From Acetobacter sp. DsW_063 (GTDB taxonomy: Bacteria; Pseudomonadota; Alphaproteobacteria; Acetobacterales; Acetobacteraceae): DNA of 64,000 nt. Position 1 is the first letter of the stretch, and every line of letters begins with the position of its first letter. Positions 55,091-64,000 of the stretch are shown one piece after another. The stretch lies in NCBI RefSeq assembly GCF_002153745.1, contig NZ_JOPL01000005.1, positions 62,001-126,000 on the forward strand, written 5' to 3'. The notes below the pieces were generated by a model. It saw only the letters and a program-made list of their open reading frames with translations. It made no database searches and was not told the origin of the DNA. The position numbers and the translations under genes were made by a program.

Positions 55091-55747
55091 TCAGGCTGGA
55101 TGCCGTTCCAGCAAAGCAACGTCGTTCAACAGGGCGTTGTTGACCCGACGTGATACCGCCCAACGGACCAGCGCGTCTTCCGGCGGCGCAGTCATCAGCG
55201 TGGCGGCTGTTTTCGCGGGTGCAGTGAGCCATGCTGTGTAATCGCGAGGGGCGATAATGACTGGCATGCGCTCATGTATCGTGCGCCCAAAATTATTTGC
55301 TGGCGTAGTGATGATTGCGAAACTGCGCAGGACGTCCCCGTCCCAGCCCCACATGTCCCAGACGCCTGCAAGCGCCATGGGCGCGCCATCGGGTCTGGCG
55401 AAAGCCCATGGCTGGCGCGGCGTTTTTCCGCGCGCCCACTCGTAATAGGCGTCGGCGGGGACAAGGCAGCGCCTGCTGCGGAAAGCGGCGCGAAATGTGC
55501 CATTTTCCATGACGGTTTCGGCGCGTGCGTTGAAAGGTTGCAAGGACAGGTCGGTGGCCCATGACGGCACCAGCCCCCAACGCATGAGCGTCAGGCGCCG
55601 CGTACCGCCCGCTTCAGCGGTAATGATCGGCGCGGGCTGTGTCGGCGCTATGTTCCAGGACGGAAGCCACTCCGGCGCAGATCCCCTGGCGCCGAACAGG
55701 GCTTGCAAATTTTCTTTTGGTTGAACGCTGACGTAACGGCCGCACAT
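55091..55747 (-). CDS. SRAP domain protein (YedK/HMCES family)
   Basis: The 218-residue protein starts MCGRY, with Cys2 that becomes the DNA-reactive N-terminal cysteine and forms a thiazolidine with abasic sites. Other family motifs are present: APTQPAPII, LMRWGLVPSW, NARAETV, RRCLVPADAYYEW and the active-site HERMPVII. It protects single-stranded abasic DNA during replication. Its start lies only 11 bases behind the stop of the PqiC-like lipoprotein gene, so it appears to be the last gene of the Mla-type operon, an unexpected partner. Confidence 0.94.
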   Translation of the reverse strand: MCGRYVSVQPKENLQALFGARGSAPEWLPSWNIAPTQPAPIITAEAGGTRRLTLMRWGLVPSWATDLSLQPFNARAETVMENGTFRAAFRSRRCLVPADAYYEWARGKTPRQPWAFARPDGAPMALAGVWDMWGWDGDVLRSFAIITTPANNFGRTIHERMPVIIAPRDYTAWLTAPAKTAATLMTAPPEDALVRWAVSRRVNNALLNDVALLERHPA

Positions 55748-55758
55748 AGGCCCAGCAA

Positions 55759-56397
55759 TTAGCGGATCGTGGCCAAATTCTGAATAACTTTGTCGAACGC
55801 CTGCGCCGAAAGCCTGTTCATCAGCGAGACAACGTCGGCGTCGCTTGATACCGGCCCGCTGGCTGTCAGGCTTGTCTGTCCGGTAGATGTGGAAGCGTCG
55901 TCTTTCGCACCCACTATCGCCCAATGCGCGTCGAGCGTTGCTACGCCGGAGGCGGAGACGTCGAAGCGCGTGATGTCGAGCATAAGGCGCGAAGTCGGCG
56001 CGCCTGTCAGCGGCGTTTCGGTTACGATGAGATCGGGTCGGGCTTGTCGAATTTTGGCGGCGAGAAGATCGGTCAACCCGTTCGAAAGGCGTTCGGCCCA
56101 ACGGCCGTTGGGGCTGGTTCGAACAAACTGCCCGTCACGTGTGACAATGTTTTGCGTATCGAGATAATCCGGCAGCCGGACACGGGATATTTCCACAACG
56201 GCGGCGTTGGCGTTCGCCGAGGTTCCGGACGGGATGGCGGGCGCGTCAAGCGTGTAGAGCCGCAGCGGTGCCGACGCGCACCCCTCTAGCGTCGCGCATA
56301 AGGCTGCCGCGAAGAGCATATTCCCAAAAAACACATGTTTTTTGAAGGAACGCTTGCGGAGTGGTGCGAGAGCGGGACGTGGTGGCAAGGCGGTCAT
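55759..56397 (-). CDS. PqiC-like ABC transport auxiliary lipoprotein
   Basis: The 212-residue protein has a basic N-terminus, a hydrophobic segment and a lipobox (LEGC), then the motif RLYTLDAPA and a DUF330/PqiC-like body (VEISRVRLPDYLDTQNIV, RWAERLSNGLTDLLAAKI). Such lipoproteins sit in the outer membrane and work with MCE proteins in lipid transport across the periplasm. Its start overlaps the MlaD stop as ATGA (56394-56397). It is the fourth gene of the mlaE-mlaF-mlaD-pqiC arrangement. Confidence 0.87.
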   Translation of the reverse strand: MTALPPRPALAPLRKRSFKKHVFFGNMLFAAALCATLEGCASAPLRLYTLDAPAIPSGTSANANAAVVEISRVRLPDYLDTQNIVTRDGQFVRTSPNGRWAERLSNGLTDLLAAKIRQARPDLIVTETPLTGAPTSRLMLDITRFDVSASGVATLDAHWAIVGAKDDASTSTGQTSLTASGPVSSDADVVSLMNRLSAQAFDKVIQNLATIR

Positions 56398-57380
56398 TGG
56401 CGGCGTCCCATCAGAAGAAGTTGCGGGTTGCGTTCGACATCGGTTGCAAAGCCGCGCAGCGAAGCGGCGGCGGCGGCGATGTCGCGCAGTGCTGCGTCAA
56501 CGTTGTCGCGCTCCGCGCCACGCGGCGCGAGCATGCCATGCACGCTCTCCAGCGTCGCTCGCGCCTGATCGGTCGCGCGTGTCGCGCTGGCCAGCGTCGT
56601 ATGCAGATCGGCGCCTCGCTGCTGGATTTCGGCGTCGGACGAACGGAGCAGGTGATCGACGTTGGCGAGCGTAACGTCGAGATGGTCGCGCAGATCGGTA
56701 ATGGCCTGCGTTGCGGCGTCGAGCGTCTTCTGGGACTGGTCGGAAGTTTGTCTCAGGCCGGTGACAAGCGGAGGAATATCGGTGTCGAGCTTCTCGGCCA
56801 GGTCGCGAATGGAGATAACCGCCGCATTGGTGTTGGTGGCCAATTCTTTCAGCGGAAGATCACCGATGGTTTCTTTGATTTTTTGTATGGCCGAAAGATG
56901 TGTCGGTATTTCCGGAAGGTTTGAGACATTGGGATGCAGTTGCTCGGGAGAGCCGGGATAGAAGTCGAGGTTGATATTCGATGATCCTGTGACGAAACTC
57001 TGGACGTTCTGTTCTGCTCGCAGCCCGTGAGCGATGACGTCCTTGAGCTGAAGCGGTTCGCCGCCAGCGTGCGCCGTGTCCATCACATGGATCTGCTTCG
57101 GGTCCAGCGTGACCACGACTGGAATGTAAGCGACGCGCCCTGCCTGATCGTATTGCAGTTTTATGCTTTCGACAGCGCCCACCCGCACGCCGCGAAACGT
57201 GACAGGAGCCCCCACGGACAGTCCACTTACGGAGTCCTGAAACACAACGACCGCCCGCTTGTTCGTCGAAAACAGCCGAAGGTCTCCGAACAGGACAAGC
57301 GCTGCGAGCCCAAGAGCCACGCCGCCTATCACGAATGCGCCGACGACTGTCTGCCGCGCGATTCCTGCGTCTTTAGCCAT
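56394..57380 (-). CDS. MlaD-family (MCE domain) lipid transport protein
   Basis: The 328-residue protein has an N-terminal membrane anchor (TVVGAFVIGGVALGLAALVLFG) and an MCE domain at ~40-120 (VVFQDSVSGLSVGAPVTFRGV). A long C-terminal helical part with repeated ATR/DQ-type heptads follows. MCE proteins form hexameric rings that carry phospholipids between membranes. It overlaps the upstream ATP-binding gene by 8 bases and the downstream lipoprotein gene by 4. The ATG at 57380 is preferred, since it directly precedes the anchor. Confidence 0.9.
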   Translation of the reverse strand: MAKDAGIARQTVVGAFVIGGVALGLAALVLFGDLRLFSTNKRAVVVFQDSVSGLSVGAPVTFRGVRVGAVESIKLQYDQAGRVAYIPVVVTLDPKQIHVMDTAHAGGEPLQLKDVIAHGLRAEQNVQSFVTGSSNINLDFYPGSPEQLHPNVSNLPEIPTHLSAIQKIKETIGDLPLKELATNTNAAVISIRDLAEKLDTDIPPLVTGLRQTSDQSQKTLDAATQAITDLRDHLDVTLANVDHLLRSSDAEIQQRGADLHTTLASATRATDQARATLESVHGMLAPRGAERDNVDAALRDIAAAAASLRGFATDVERNPQLLLMGRRQ

Positions 57381-58230
57381 GCGTGTTCGTGTCCTTCCTG
57401 ACGGTCGGGGGAGGCGTGGGGTCTGTGGGGTTTTCCCGGTGCATGAAGGCGTGCACCTGCGGGTCTTGGCAGTGGTCGCGCAAATCCCTTGGCGCGCCAT
57501 GCGCGATGGGAATTTTCGTCTGAGCGTCGAGGAAGATCCCGTCATCCGCGATCGTGAAAAGGCTCGACAACTCGTGGCTGACGATCACGATAGTCGCGCC
57601 CAGCCCATCGCGTAACGTCAGGATAAGGTCGTCGAGGCGCGCCGACGTGATCGGATCGAGGCCAGCCGAGGGTTCGTCGAAAAACAGAACGTCCGGGTCG
57701 AGAGCCATCGCGCGGGCCAGCCCGGCGCGTTTGGCCATGCCGCCGGAAATTTCCGAAGGGTATAGATCGATGGCGTGCGACATGCCGACCAACCCCAGTT
57801 TCAATTCCACCAGACGACGGATCATATCCTTGTCGAGTCTGGTGAACATCTCCAGCGGTAGCGCGATATTCTCGCCGACGGTCATGGAGCTCCATAACGC
57901 GCCGCTCTGGAACAATACGCCGAAACGCCGGTTGAGCGCAGTGCGGTGGCTATCAGGGCCCGACCAGTAATCATCGCCGTCGACCGTATATCGGCCCGCA
58001 AGGGGGCGGAGCAGTCCGATCATCGTGCGCAGCACGGTGCTCTTGCCGCAGCCGGACCCGCCCATGATCGCGAAGATCGAGCCGCGTTTTACATCCATCG
58101 ATATATTCTTCTGGATGATTTTCGAGCCATAGCCGATCGTCAGATCGCGCAACGAGAGAAGCGTTTCGCTCCCGGCCTTGCGCTGGACGCCGCTGTCGGT
58201 CGGCGCTTCAGAGGCGACGTGAATGGTCAT
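57373..58230 (-). CDS. Mla-type ABC transporter ATP-binding protein
   Basis: The 285-residue ATPase has Walker A GGSGCGKST at residues 57-65, a Q-loop FQSGALWSSMTV, signature SEISGGMAKRAGLARA, Walker B LFFDEPSAGLDP and the switch VSHEL. The SGALF-like Q-loop and GGM signature are typical of the MlaF group. It energises lipid transport by the MlaE permease. Its start overlaps the MlaE stop as ATGA, and its end overlaps the MCE gene. Confidence 0.93.
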   Translation of the reverse strand: MTIHVASEAPTDSGVQRKAGSETLLSLRDLTIGYGSKIIQKNISMDVKRGSIFAIMGGSGCGKSTVLRTMIGLLRPLAGRYTVDGDDYWSGPDSHRTALNRRFGVLFQSGALWSSMTVGENIALPLEMFTRLDKDMIRRLVELKLGLVGMSHAIDLYPSEISGGMAKRAGLARAMALDPDVLFFDEPSAGLDPITSARLDDLILTLRDGLGATIVIVSHELSSLFTIADDGIFLDAQTKIPIAHGAPRDLRDHCQDPQVHAFMHRENPTDPTPPPTVRKDTNTHG

Positions 58231-59414
58231 ATGCCGATGACGTCCGCAATAACGGCGAAAATAGCGTCCAGCGCGATGACGCCGACAATGCCGGTCACCA
58301 CGGCGGACGTCGCCGCCGAGCCAACATCGGCGGCGCTGCGCCCGGCCTTGAGGCCGATCCGGCACGACGTAAGTCCGATCAGGACGGCGAAGACGATGGA
58401 TTTGGCGAAGCCGAATTCGAACTGCTGCACGTTCACCGCGCCAAGCATTTGATGAATGTAGCCGGCTCCCGTGACGTCAGGGAGCATCCCGGCGCAAACG
58501 ACGTAACCGCCGATCATCGAGACAACGCATCCGTATAGATAAAGGAGCGGCATCATAAGCATGAGCGAAAGGACCGAAGGCAGAAGGATGTAAGACGAGA
58601 TCGGAATGCCGAACACGCGCAAGGCGTCGATCTCCTCGTTGCCAAGCATCGTCGATATACGGGCGGCATAAGCGCCGCCGGTGCGGCCAGCCATGATGAT
58701 CGCCGTCATCACTGCTGAAAGTTCGCGAACGCAGGCGATGCCCACCAGATTGGCGACGTAAGCGTCGGCGGCGAATTTACTCAATTGCACGGCGCCGACG
58801 AAAGCAAGGATCGCGCCGATTAGAAAATTGACGACGCTAACGATGATCAGAGCAGAAGGCCCGGCGTCGAAAATATTCGCCATGAGATCGCGTAACCGCA
58901 TGCCGCCGTGCCCGGCCAAAGCCCGCAAAGACCCTTGCGCTGTCTGGGCTCCAAGCTCCACAACGGCGCCAATCTCATCCACCATCCCAAGCGCGGCGCC
59001 GCCGGTGACGGCGAGTATATTCGGCTGCCTCGACGATGGCGGCGCCGGCTCTGTCGGCGCTGCGGGAAGGAGAGCGAAAAGGCGAGCGACCTCGACGGGC
59101 AGAGAGGAAGTGTCGAAGGTAAGCCCGTTTTTCGCGGCCGCCTGTTTCGTAGTCCATAAGAAAGAGACGAGCGATGAGTCCCACTGACCAAGATCGCGCA
59201 CATTCACATGCAACGTAGGGGCGCTCCGCCCGGCGCCCGACGGTGCTACGGGTAGCGTCCGATCAGGGATCGCCAGCACGGCGCCGTCGTCAATTGTCCA
59301 GTGCCCGCGGACAACGAGAATCGCATCGGCGCCGCTCTGTTCGACCGTCCAGGTCGGACGCTCATCCTGCTTGTCGCCGACAGAGGCGGGGATGTGGCTC
59401 GGGTCGTTGGTCAT
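58227..59414 (-). CDS. MlaE-family permease fused to an N-terminal STAS-like domain
   Basis: The 395-residue protein has a STAS/MlaB-like domain at ~20-125 (ILVVRGHWTIDDG, VRDLGQWDSSLVSFLW) and an MlaE permease from ~130 (VVELGAQTAQGSLRAL, SVVNFLIGAILAFVGAVQL, IACVRELSAVMTAIIMAGRTG). In E. coli MlaB and MlaE are separate proteins; the fusion is typical of alphaproteobacteria. It heads the operon mlaE-mlaF-mlaD-pqiC and then the SRAP gene. No mlaC or mlaA gene lies nearby. Confidence 0.93.
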   Translation of the reverse strand: MTNDPSHIPASVGDKQDERPTWTVEQSGADAILVVRGHWTIDDGAVLAIPDRTLPVAPSGAGRSAPTLHVNVRDLGQWDSSLVSFLWTTKQAAAKNGLTFDTSSLPVEVARLFALLPAAPTEPAPPSSRQPNILAVTGGAALGMVDEIGAVVELGAQTAQGSLRALAGHGGMRLRDLMANIFDAGPSALIIVSVVNFLIGAILAFVGAVQLSKFAADAYVANLVGIACVRELSAVMTAIIMAGRTGGAYAARISTMLGNEEIDALRVFGIPISSYILLPSVLSLMLMMPLLYLYGCVVSMIGGYVVCAGMLPDVTGAGYIHQMLGAVNVQQFEFGFAKSIVFAVLIGLTSCRIGLKAGRSAADVGSAATSAVVTGIVGVIALDAIFAVIADVIGI

Positions 59415-59739
59415 CGTCGGCGCCGACGTTAGGGCAAACCCTTGAGCTTGACCATAGAGCGGGATCGGGCTGACGCGGCGTATAAAACAGGTGGAGCGGG
59501 CGCGAGCGAGCGACAGAGCGACGCCGGGAAAGTGGACGACAATTCTAAACAGCTATTTATATGACAGGTCTGTGATCGATATATATGTCAAAGTTTGTCT
59601 GGATAGGGATGCGTGCATCTGCGTCGCATAGCTGGCGTGTGTGTCGTTAACTGTTCAGATCACGGACTCAGCGCTTTAGCGTCGTGCCGCTGCGGAAAAA
59701 CAGTCGCGCCGAGCGTCCAGAACGAGGTCAGTCAGTTTC
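59415..59739. promoter_or_regulatory. Divergent region between Mla operon and RND operon
   Basis: About 325 bases with no open frame of note. It contains an AT-rich stretch at 59545-59600 (a TGACA...TGTCA pair with a 19-base spacer around 59560-59591) and should carry the promoters of both operons. No terminator or regulator gene was seen. Confidence 0.5.
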
Positions 59740-62700
59740 ATGAATGCCATTGTCGTTACCGCCTTACGACGACCGTATACGTTCGTCGTCTTGTCGATAG
59801 TCATCTTGATGTTCGGCATAATGTCGGCGCTGAAAACGCCGACAGACGTTTTCCCGAACATCAAGATACCCGCGATCGCGGTTGTGTGGACATACGGGGG
59901 GTTGCTGCCTGAAGAGCTGGCGGCCCGAGTTATGTATAACTACGAACAAGGCGTGACATCCACGGTCGAAGGTATCGACCATATGGAGTCTGACTCGTTC
60001 TACGGGCGCGGCATCGTCAAAATCTACTTCCAGCCAGGGACAGACATCGGTTCGGCTGAAGCGGACGTCACGGCGATCTCGCAGACAGTGCTCATGCAGA
60101 TGCCCACGCATATGCCTGCGCCAATGATCATGAAGCTTGAAGCGTCTTCGGTTCCGGTCATCTCGCTGAAGATGACGTCGGACTCCATGACGCCGTCGGA
60201 CCTGTTCAAGCTGGCGCAGATTCGCGTCAGAACCCTGCTTGTCACCGTGCCGGGCGCCATCGTGCCGCATCCTTATGGCGGTATGGATAGCTTCGTCATG
60301 GTCGCGCTGAACCAGAAGCAGTTGCAGGCGCATCACCTGTCGACGATGGACGTGCAGAACGTTCTCGACACACAGAACGTCGTGCGTCCGGCGGGCGATC
60401 AGAAAATCGGCCAGACCGACTGGATGGTCCAGACGAATGCGGCTCCGCGGACGACTGAGGAAATCGGCGATATCCCGGTCAAGCGTGAAGGCAACAAGTT
60501 CATCTTCATCCACGACCTGGGCGAAGTTTATCGCGGCGGCCATCCCCAGACCAACTCGGTCCTGATTAAGGGTAAGCAGGCCGTCGTGATGGTCGTCATG
60601 AAGAGCGGCGAGGCCTCGACCCTCGACGTGGTCGCGGGCGTGAAGAAACTGATGCCTCGCATCCAGTCGACGCTACCGGGCGACGTGCAGATCAGCATCC
60701 TCAGCGACGCATCCGGTTTCGTGAAAGATTCGATCAAGGACGTCGTTCGTGAAATGGTCACGGCTGCCGCCTTGACCGGACTGGTCGTTCTGCTCTTCCT
60801 CGGATCGTGGCGGTCGACCGTCATCATTGCAACATCGATCCCGCTCGCCATCTTGTGCTCGATCATCGGGCTCGGCTGGGCGGGGCAGACCATTAACGTC
60901 ATGACGCTCGGCGGTCTGGCTCTCGCCGTCGGTATTCTCGTCGACGACGCGACCGTCATGATCGAAAACATCGACACCCATCTCGAAATGGGAAAGGACC
61001 TCGAAACCGCGATTATCGACGCAGCCAACCAGATCGTCATCCCGACCTTCGTGTCGACGACCTGTATCTGTATCGTGTGGTTGCCGCTCTTCGAACTGGG
61101 CGGCGTGGCGGGCTTCCTGTTCATGCCGATGGCTGAAGCCATCATCTTCGCAATGATCGCGTCCTTCATCCTGTCGCGAACCCTGGTTCCGACGATGTCG
61201 AAGTTCCTCTTGGCCGGGCATGTGCATCCGGGACTGCACGGCGAAGAGCATGAGGCGCTGCCTCATGGAAACAACGTCTTCACGCGTTTCCAGAAGGGCT
61301 TCGAGCACCGCTTCACGAAGTTCCGTAACGGCTACGGCGAACTCCTGGAGCGGTTGGTGGCTCGTCGCGGTATGTTCGTCGGCTGCTTCCTCGGGGTCTC
61401 AGTGCTCTCCCTGAGTCTCTATGCGATAGCGGGCAAGGACTTCTTCCCGGAGATCAAGTCGGATCAGTTGCAGATGCACATGCGCACGCCGCTTGGCGCA
61501 CGTATTGAGGTCGCGGGTCGCATTGCGGCACTGGCTTCCGATCGAATTCATGAACTTCTGCCGGGTAAGGTGGATGACGTGGTCAGCAACTGCGGTCTTC
61601 CAGAAGCGCCGCATAACCAGGCCTTTATTCCGACCCCGACTGTTGGAACGCAGGATTGCGATCTGACGATCACGTTGAATGATGCAGAGTCTCCGGTCTG
61701 GGATTACCGCGCGATCCTGCGCAAGGGCTTGCGCGCCAGCTTCCCCGGCACCGAGTTCACGTTCCAGCCTGCAGATCTGACGGCCAAGATTCTCAACTTC
61801 GGATCGCCTGCTCCTATCGACATCAAGGTTGCAGGTCCGCATCTGCGCGATAGCTACAAATACGCGCTTGAGCTGGCCAGCCGTCTGAAGTTCGTCGCCG
61901 GAGCTGCTGACGTATCGGTCCAGCAGACGATGGAAACCCCGACGCTGTTCGTTAAGGGCGATCGCAGCTTTGGTCTGGCCACAGGCGTCACCGCAGGCAA
62001 TCTTGCGGACAACGAACTGATGACCCTTGCCGGAAGCTCGACGGTCGATCCGATGTATTGGTACGATCCCGAGTGGGGTGTGACCTTCCTGGTCAACACG
62101 TATGTCTCTCAGGATCAGCTGACCCACTACAACGATCTGCTGAGCATCCCTGTCGACAAGGGTGATGACGACCCGAGCGGCAAGGACATGCAGCTGCTGG
62201 GCGCCATGAGCAAGATTTCCGCCATCGGCACGCCGGGTGAGGTCTCGCACTACAACTCCATGCCGTCGTTCGACGTCTACGTCTCCGCGGAAGGCACCGA
62301 TCTGGGAACGGTTCTGGCCGGCGTGCAGAAAGTCGTCGCCGATACCGCAAAGGATGTGCCGAAAGGCGCCGCCGTGGATATCGAGGGGCAGGCGACGACG
62401 ATGAGCAGCGCCTATGGTCAGCTCGTGGGCGGACTGGCTGTCTCGATCGTGCTGATCTATCTGCTGATCGTGGTGAACTTCCAATCGTGGCTTGATCCGT
62501 TCATCATCATCTCGGCTCTGCCGGGCGCGCTGGCTGGTATCGCGTGGTCGTTGTTCCTGACACACACGCATCTGTCCGTGCCTGCTCTGACTGGCGCGAT
62601 CATGTGCATGGGAACTGCGACAGCGAACTCGATCCTTGTCGTCTCCTACGCCAGAGAGCGTCTCGAAGTTCACGGAGAGGCCCTGAAGGCGGCTGTCGAG

Positions 62701-62913
62701 GCTGGATACGGCCGTATCCGTCCGGTCATCATGACCGCCGCAGCCATGATCGTCGGCATGGTGCCGATGTCGATCAGCAACTCGCAGAACGCGCCGCTTG
62801 GAAAAGCGGTGATCGGCGGCCTGATCGTCGCTACGATCTCCACGTTGCTTTTTGTCCCCTGCGTTTATGCAATCGTCTACAACCGCCGCTCGCGCGCCAA
62901 GGAGTCCGTCTGA
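59740..62913 (+). CDS. RND-family efflux permease
   Basis: The 1057-residue inner-membrane pump has the RND layout with two large periplasmic loops and twelve membrane helices. It begins RRPYTFVVLSIVILMFG and has the proton-relay pair Asp402-Asp403 in GILVDDATVMIENID. In helix 10 the AcrB lysine is replaced: GTATANSILVVSYA has Ala962 where AcrB has Lys940. It is therefore not a plain AcrB-type drug pump by motif, and also lacks metal-pump signatures. The adaptor gene overlaps its stop codon (TGATG), in the order permease then adaptor. Substrates are unknown. Confidence 0.93.
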   Translation: MNAIVVTALRRPYTFVVLSIVILMFGIMSALKTPTDVFPNIKIPAIAVVWTYGGLLPEELAARVMYNYEQGVTSTVEGIDHMESDSFYGRGIVKIYFQPGTDIGSAEADVTAISQTVLMQMPTHMPAPMIMKLEASSVPVISLKMTSDSMTPSDLFKLAQIRVRTLLVTVPGAIVPHPYGGMDSFVMVALNQKQLQAHHLSTMDVQNVLDTQNVVRPAGDQKIGQTDWMVQTNAAPRTTEEIGDIPVKREGNKFIFIHDLGEVYRGGHPQTNSVLIKGKQAVVMVVMKSGEASTLDVVAGVKKLMPRIQSTLPGDVQISILSDASGFVKDSIKDVVREMVTAAALTGLVVLLFLGSWRSTVIIATSIPLAILCSIIGLGWAGQTINVMTLGGLALAVGILVDDATVMIENIDTHLEMGKDLETAIIDAANQIVIPTFVSTTCICIVWLPLFELGGVAGFLFMPMAEAIIFAMIASFILSRTLVPTMSKFLLAGHVHPGLHGEEHEALPHGNNVFTRFQKGFEHRFTKFRNGYGELLERLVARRGMFVGCFLGVSVLSLSLYAIAGKDFFPEIKSDQLQMHMRTPLGARIEVAGRIAALASDRIHELLPGKVDDVVSNCGLPEAPHNQAFIPTPTVGTQDCDLTITLNDAESPVWDYRAILRKGLRASFPGTEFTFQPADLTAKILNFGSPAPIDIKVAGPHLRDSYKYALELASRLKFVAGAADVSVQQTMETPTLFVKGDRSFGLATGVTAGNLADNELMTLAGSSTVDPMYWYDPEWGVTFLVNTYVSQDQLTHYNDLLSIPVDKGDDDPSGKDMQLLGAMSKISAIGTPGEVSHYNSMPSFDVYVSAEGTDLGTVLAGVQKVVADTAKDVPKGAAVDIEGQATTMSSAYGQLVGGLAVSIVLIYLLIVVNFQSWLDPFIIISALPGALAGIAWSLFLTHTHLSVPALTGAIMCMGTATANSILVVSYARERLEVHGEALKAAVEAGYGRIRPVIMTAAAMIVGMVPMSISNSQNAPLGKAVIGGLIVATISTLLFVPCVYAIVYNRRSRAKESV

Positions 62914-64000
62914 TGGCTTCCTCCACCACCCGTACCATCTGCCTGGCCGGAGGTTGCGTCTTCGCACTCTACGTAGGCTGGCAGATTTTTGACCGTTTCC
63001 ACGCGATCACCACATTGCGTGCGGAAACTGCCCGCAATGCGATTCCTGACGTGCAGGTCGTATCGCCGAAGCCGGGACCAAAAACGGTCTCGCTCACCCT
63101 GCCGGGCAATCTTGACGCCTGGTACCAGGCGCCGCTGTACCCTCAGGCGTCCGGTTATGTGAAGATGTGGTATAAGGACTACGGCGCCGAGGTGAAGGCG
63201 GGAGATGTTCTCGCCGAAATCAACGCGCCAAGTCTCGACGCGCAGTATGCGCAGGCGAAAGCGGACTATCAGGCTGTCCAAGCCAAATACAATCTGGCTA
63301 GCGTCAGCGCGGATCGTTGGCACGCGATGGCGAAATCGCAGGCTGTGTCTGGTCAGTCGGTCTCAGTCGCGGACGCGAATCTGAAGTCGGGTCGCGCCGA
63401 GATGGAGGCGGCCGAGCACAACGTCGCCCGCTTCGAAGCGTTGGAAAAGTTCAAGACCATAGTTGCGCCGTTCGACGGAATCGTGACGTCGCGTGACATC
63501 AACGTCGGCGATTACGTCAGCAGCGGCGGCGGCGAACATGGTTCGAACGGTGACGCCAGCCAGATGTTCACGGTCGCGGACATGCACAAGATGCGTCTCT
63601 TCGTGTCCGTGCCGGAAGTTTTCTCCTACGTTCTGAAGCCGGGCATGACCGCCGATATGACGGTGCCGCAGTTCCCCAACCAGACGTTCAAGGCGAACTT
63701 CCTGACGGTGGCGAAAGGGTATGATCCCAACACTCGCACGGCGGTGACGGAGTTCATTGTCGACAACGACGATCATCGTCTCTGGTCCGGCACGTTCGCA
63801 TCTGTAAAGCTGACGGCGCCCACGCAAGGCGGTGTTTATGAAATCCCGAGCTCTGCGCTGGTCTTCCAGGAGCCCGGTATGCAGGTTGCGGTAGTCGATG
63901 CGAACAACAAGGTGCATTTCCGCGATATCGAAGTCGGGCGTATGGCCGATACCGCGACTGAGGTCCTGAACGGGGTTCAGCCCACCGATCGGATTATCAA
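62913..64000 (+). CDS. Efflux RND periplasmic adaptor (MFP), partial at window end
   Basis: The frame starts with ATG in the TGATG overlap at 62911-62915 and runs open past the end of the window, 362 codons so far. It has a signal anchor (ICLAGGCVFALYVGWQIF), a lipoyl-like half PQASGYVKMWYKDYGAEVKAG with LAEINAPSLDAQY, a helical hairpin, and the second half IVAPFDGIVTSRDINVGDYV with a barrel domain (RLFVSVPEVFSYVLKPG). It links the RND permease to an outer-membrane channel whose gene may follow beyond the window. Confidence 0.93.
   Translation, partial: MASSTTRTICLAGGCVFALYVGWQIFDRFHAITTLRAETARNAIPDVQVVSPKPGPKTVSLTLPGNLDAWYQAPLYPQASGYVKMWYKDYGAEVKAGDVLAEINAPSLDAQYAQAKADYQAVQAKYNLASVSADRWHAMAKSQAVSGQSVSVADANLKSGRAEMEAAEHNVARFEALEKFKTIVAPFDGIVTSRDINVGDYVSSGGGEHGSNGDASQMFTVADMHKMRLFVSVPEVFSYVLKPGMTADMTVPQFPNQTFKANFLTVAKGYDPNTRTAVTEFIVDNDDHRLWSGTFASVKLTAPTQGGVYEIPSSALVFQEPGMQVAVVDANNKVHFRDIEVGRMADTATEVLNGVQPTDRII

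Noticed and set aside
61399-62967. A 522-codon open frame on the minus strand opposite the RND permease
   Set aside because: The composition (very rich in Arg, Asp, His, Gln) is that of a complement-strand shadow, and the opposite strand is a complete RND gene.

Overview
The window looks like a chromosomal segment of an acetic acid bacterium or close relative (Alphaproteobacteria, Acetobacteraceae). The reasons are a high-GC background, a trpG-trpD-trpC-moaC cluster followed by a pdhA-pdhB-pdhC-lpd operon in which E1-beta carries its own lipoyl domain, an F0-only ATP synthase operon with b and b' subunits, a Hint-domain protein with AIDA-type repeats, an OprB-type porin and a fused STAS-MlaE. 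No rRNA or tRNA gene was seen, so genus is not assigned. No insertion sequence, prophage or CRISPR array was recognised.

Layout. 1-2.1 kb: AT-rich segment with a glycosyltransferase. 2.3-4.0 kb: DMT transporter and a nucleoside deoxyribosyltransferase-like gene on the minus strand. 4.1-7.4 kb: tryptophan and molybdopterin genes. 7.5-12.7 kb: the complete pyruvate dehydrogenase complex, closed by a strong terminator. 13-20.2 kb: a membrane GGDEF protein, a hydrolase/quinone-oxidoreductase pair, a ClC channel, a small lipoprotein and a two-gene regulatory unit. 20.8-25.1 kb: OprB porin, then a tautomerase/SDR/cupin operon divergent from a LysR gene. 25.2-35.1 kb: a C2-metabolism block with an ScfR-family regulator, malate synthase G, an LrgA/LrgB-type transporter pair, a LysR/aldo-keto reductase pair and isocitrate lyase. 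35.7-40.7 kb: M20 peptidase, MFS transporter and dialkylglycine-decarboxylase-like enzyme, divergent from a LysR gene. 40.8-44.8 kb: a glycosyltransferase and an AIDA-repeat/Hint protein that share a module. 45.2-50.2 kb: F0 ATP synthase genes followed directly by a GT2 and an ArnT-like transferase. 50.3-55 kb: a small unknown gene, a secreted beta-helix protein, an aldehyde dehydrogenase and an amine-oxidase-like flavoprotein. 55.1-59.4 kb: an Mla-type lipid transport operon ending in an SRAP (YedK/HMCES) gene. 59.7-64 kb: an RND permease and its adaptor, the latter cut by the window end.

How the parts may work together. Pyruvate dehydrogenase makes acetyl-CoA; AceA and GlcB form the glyoxylate bypass; the ScfR regulator next to glcB is of a family that senses short-chain acyl-CoA status. 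Similar TGTAAA/TTTACA inverted repeats lie in front of scfR and aceA, which suggests, but does not show, one regulon. The LrgAB pair directly behind glcB could move a small carboxylate such as glycolate or pyruvate. The envelope is a second theme: porin, Mla system, RND pump, ArnT-like lipid-sugar transfer and a surface protein encoded beside a glycosyltransferase.
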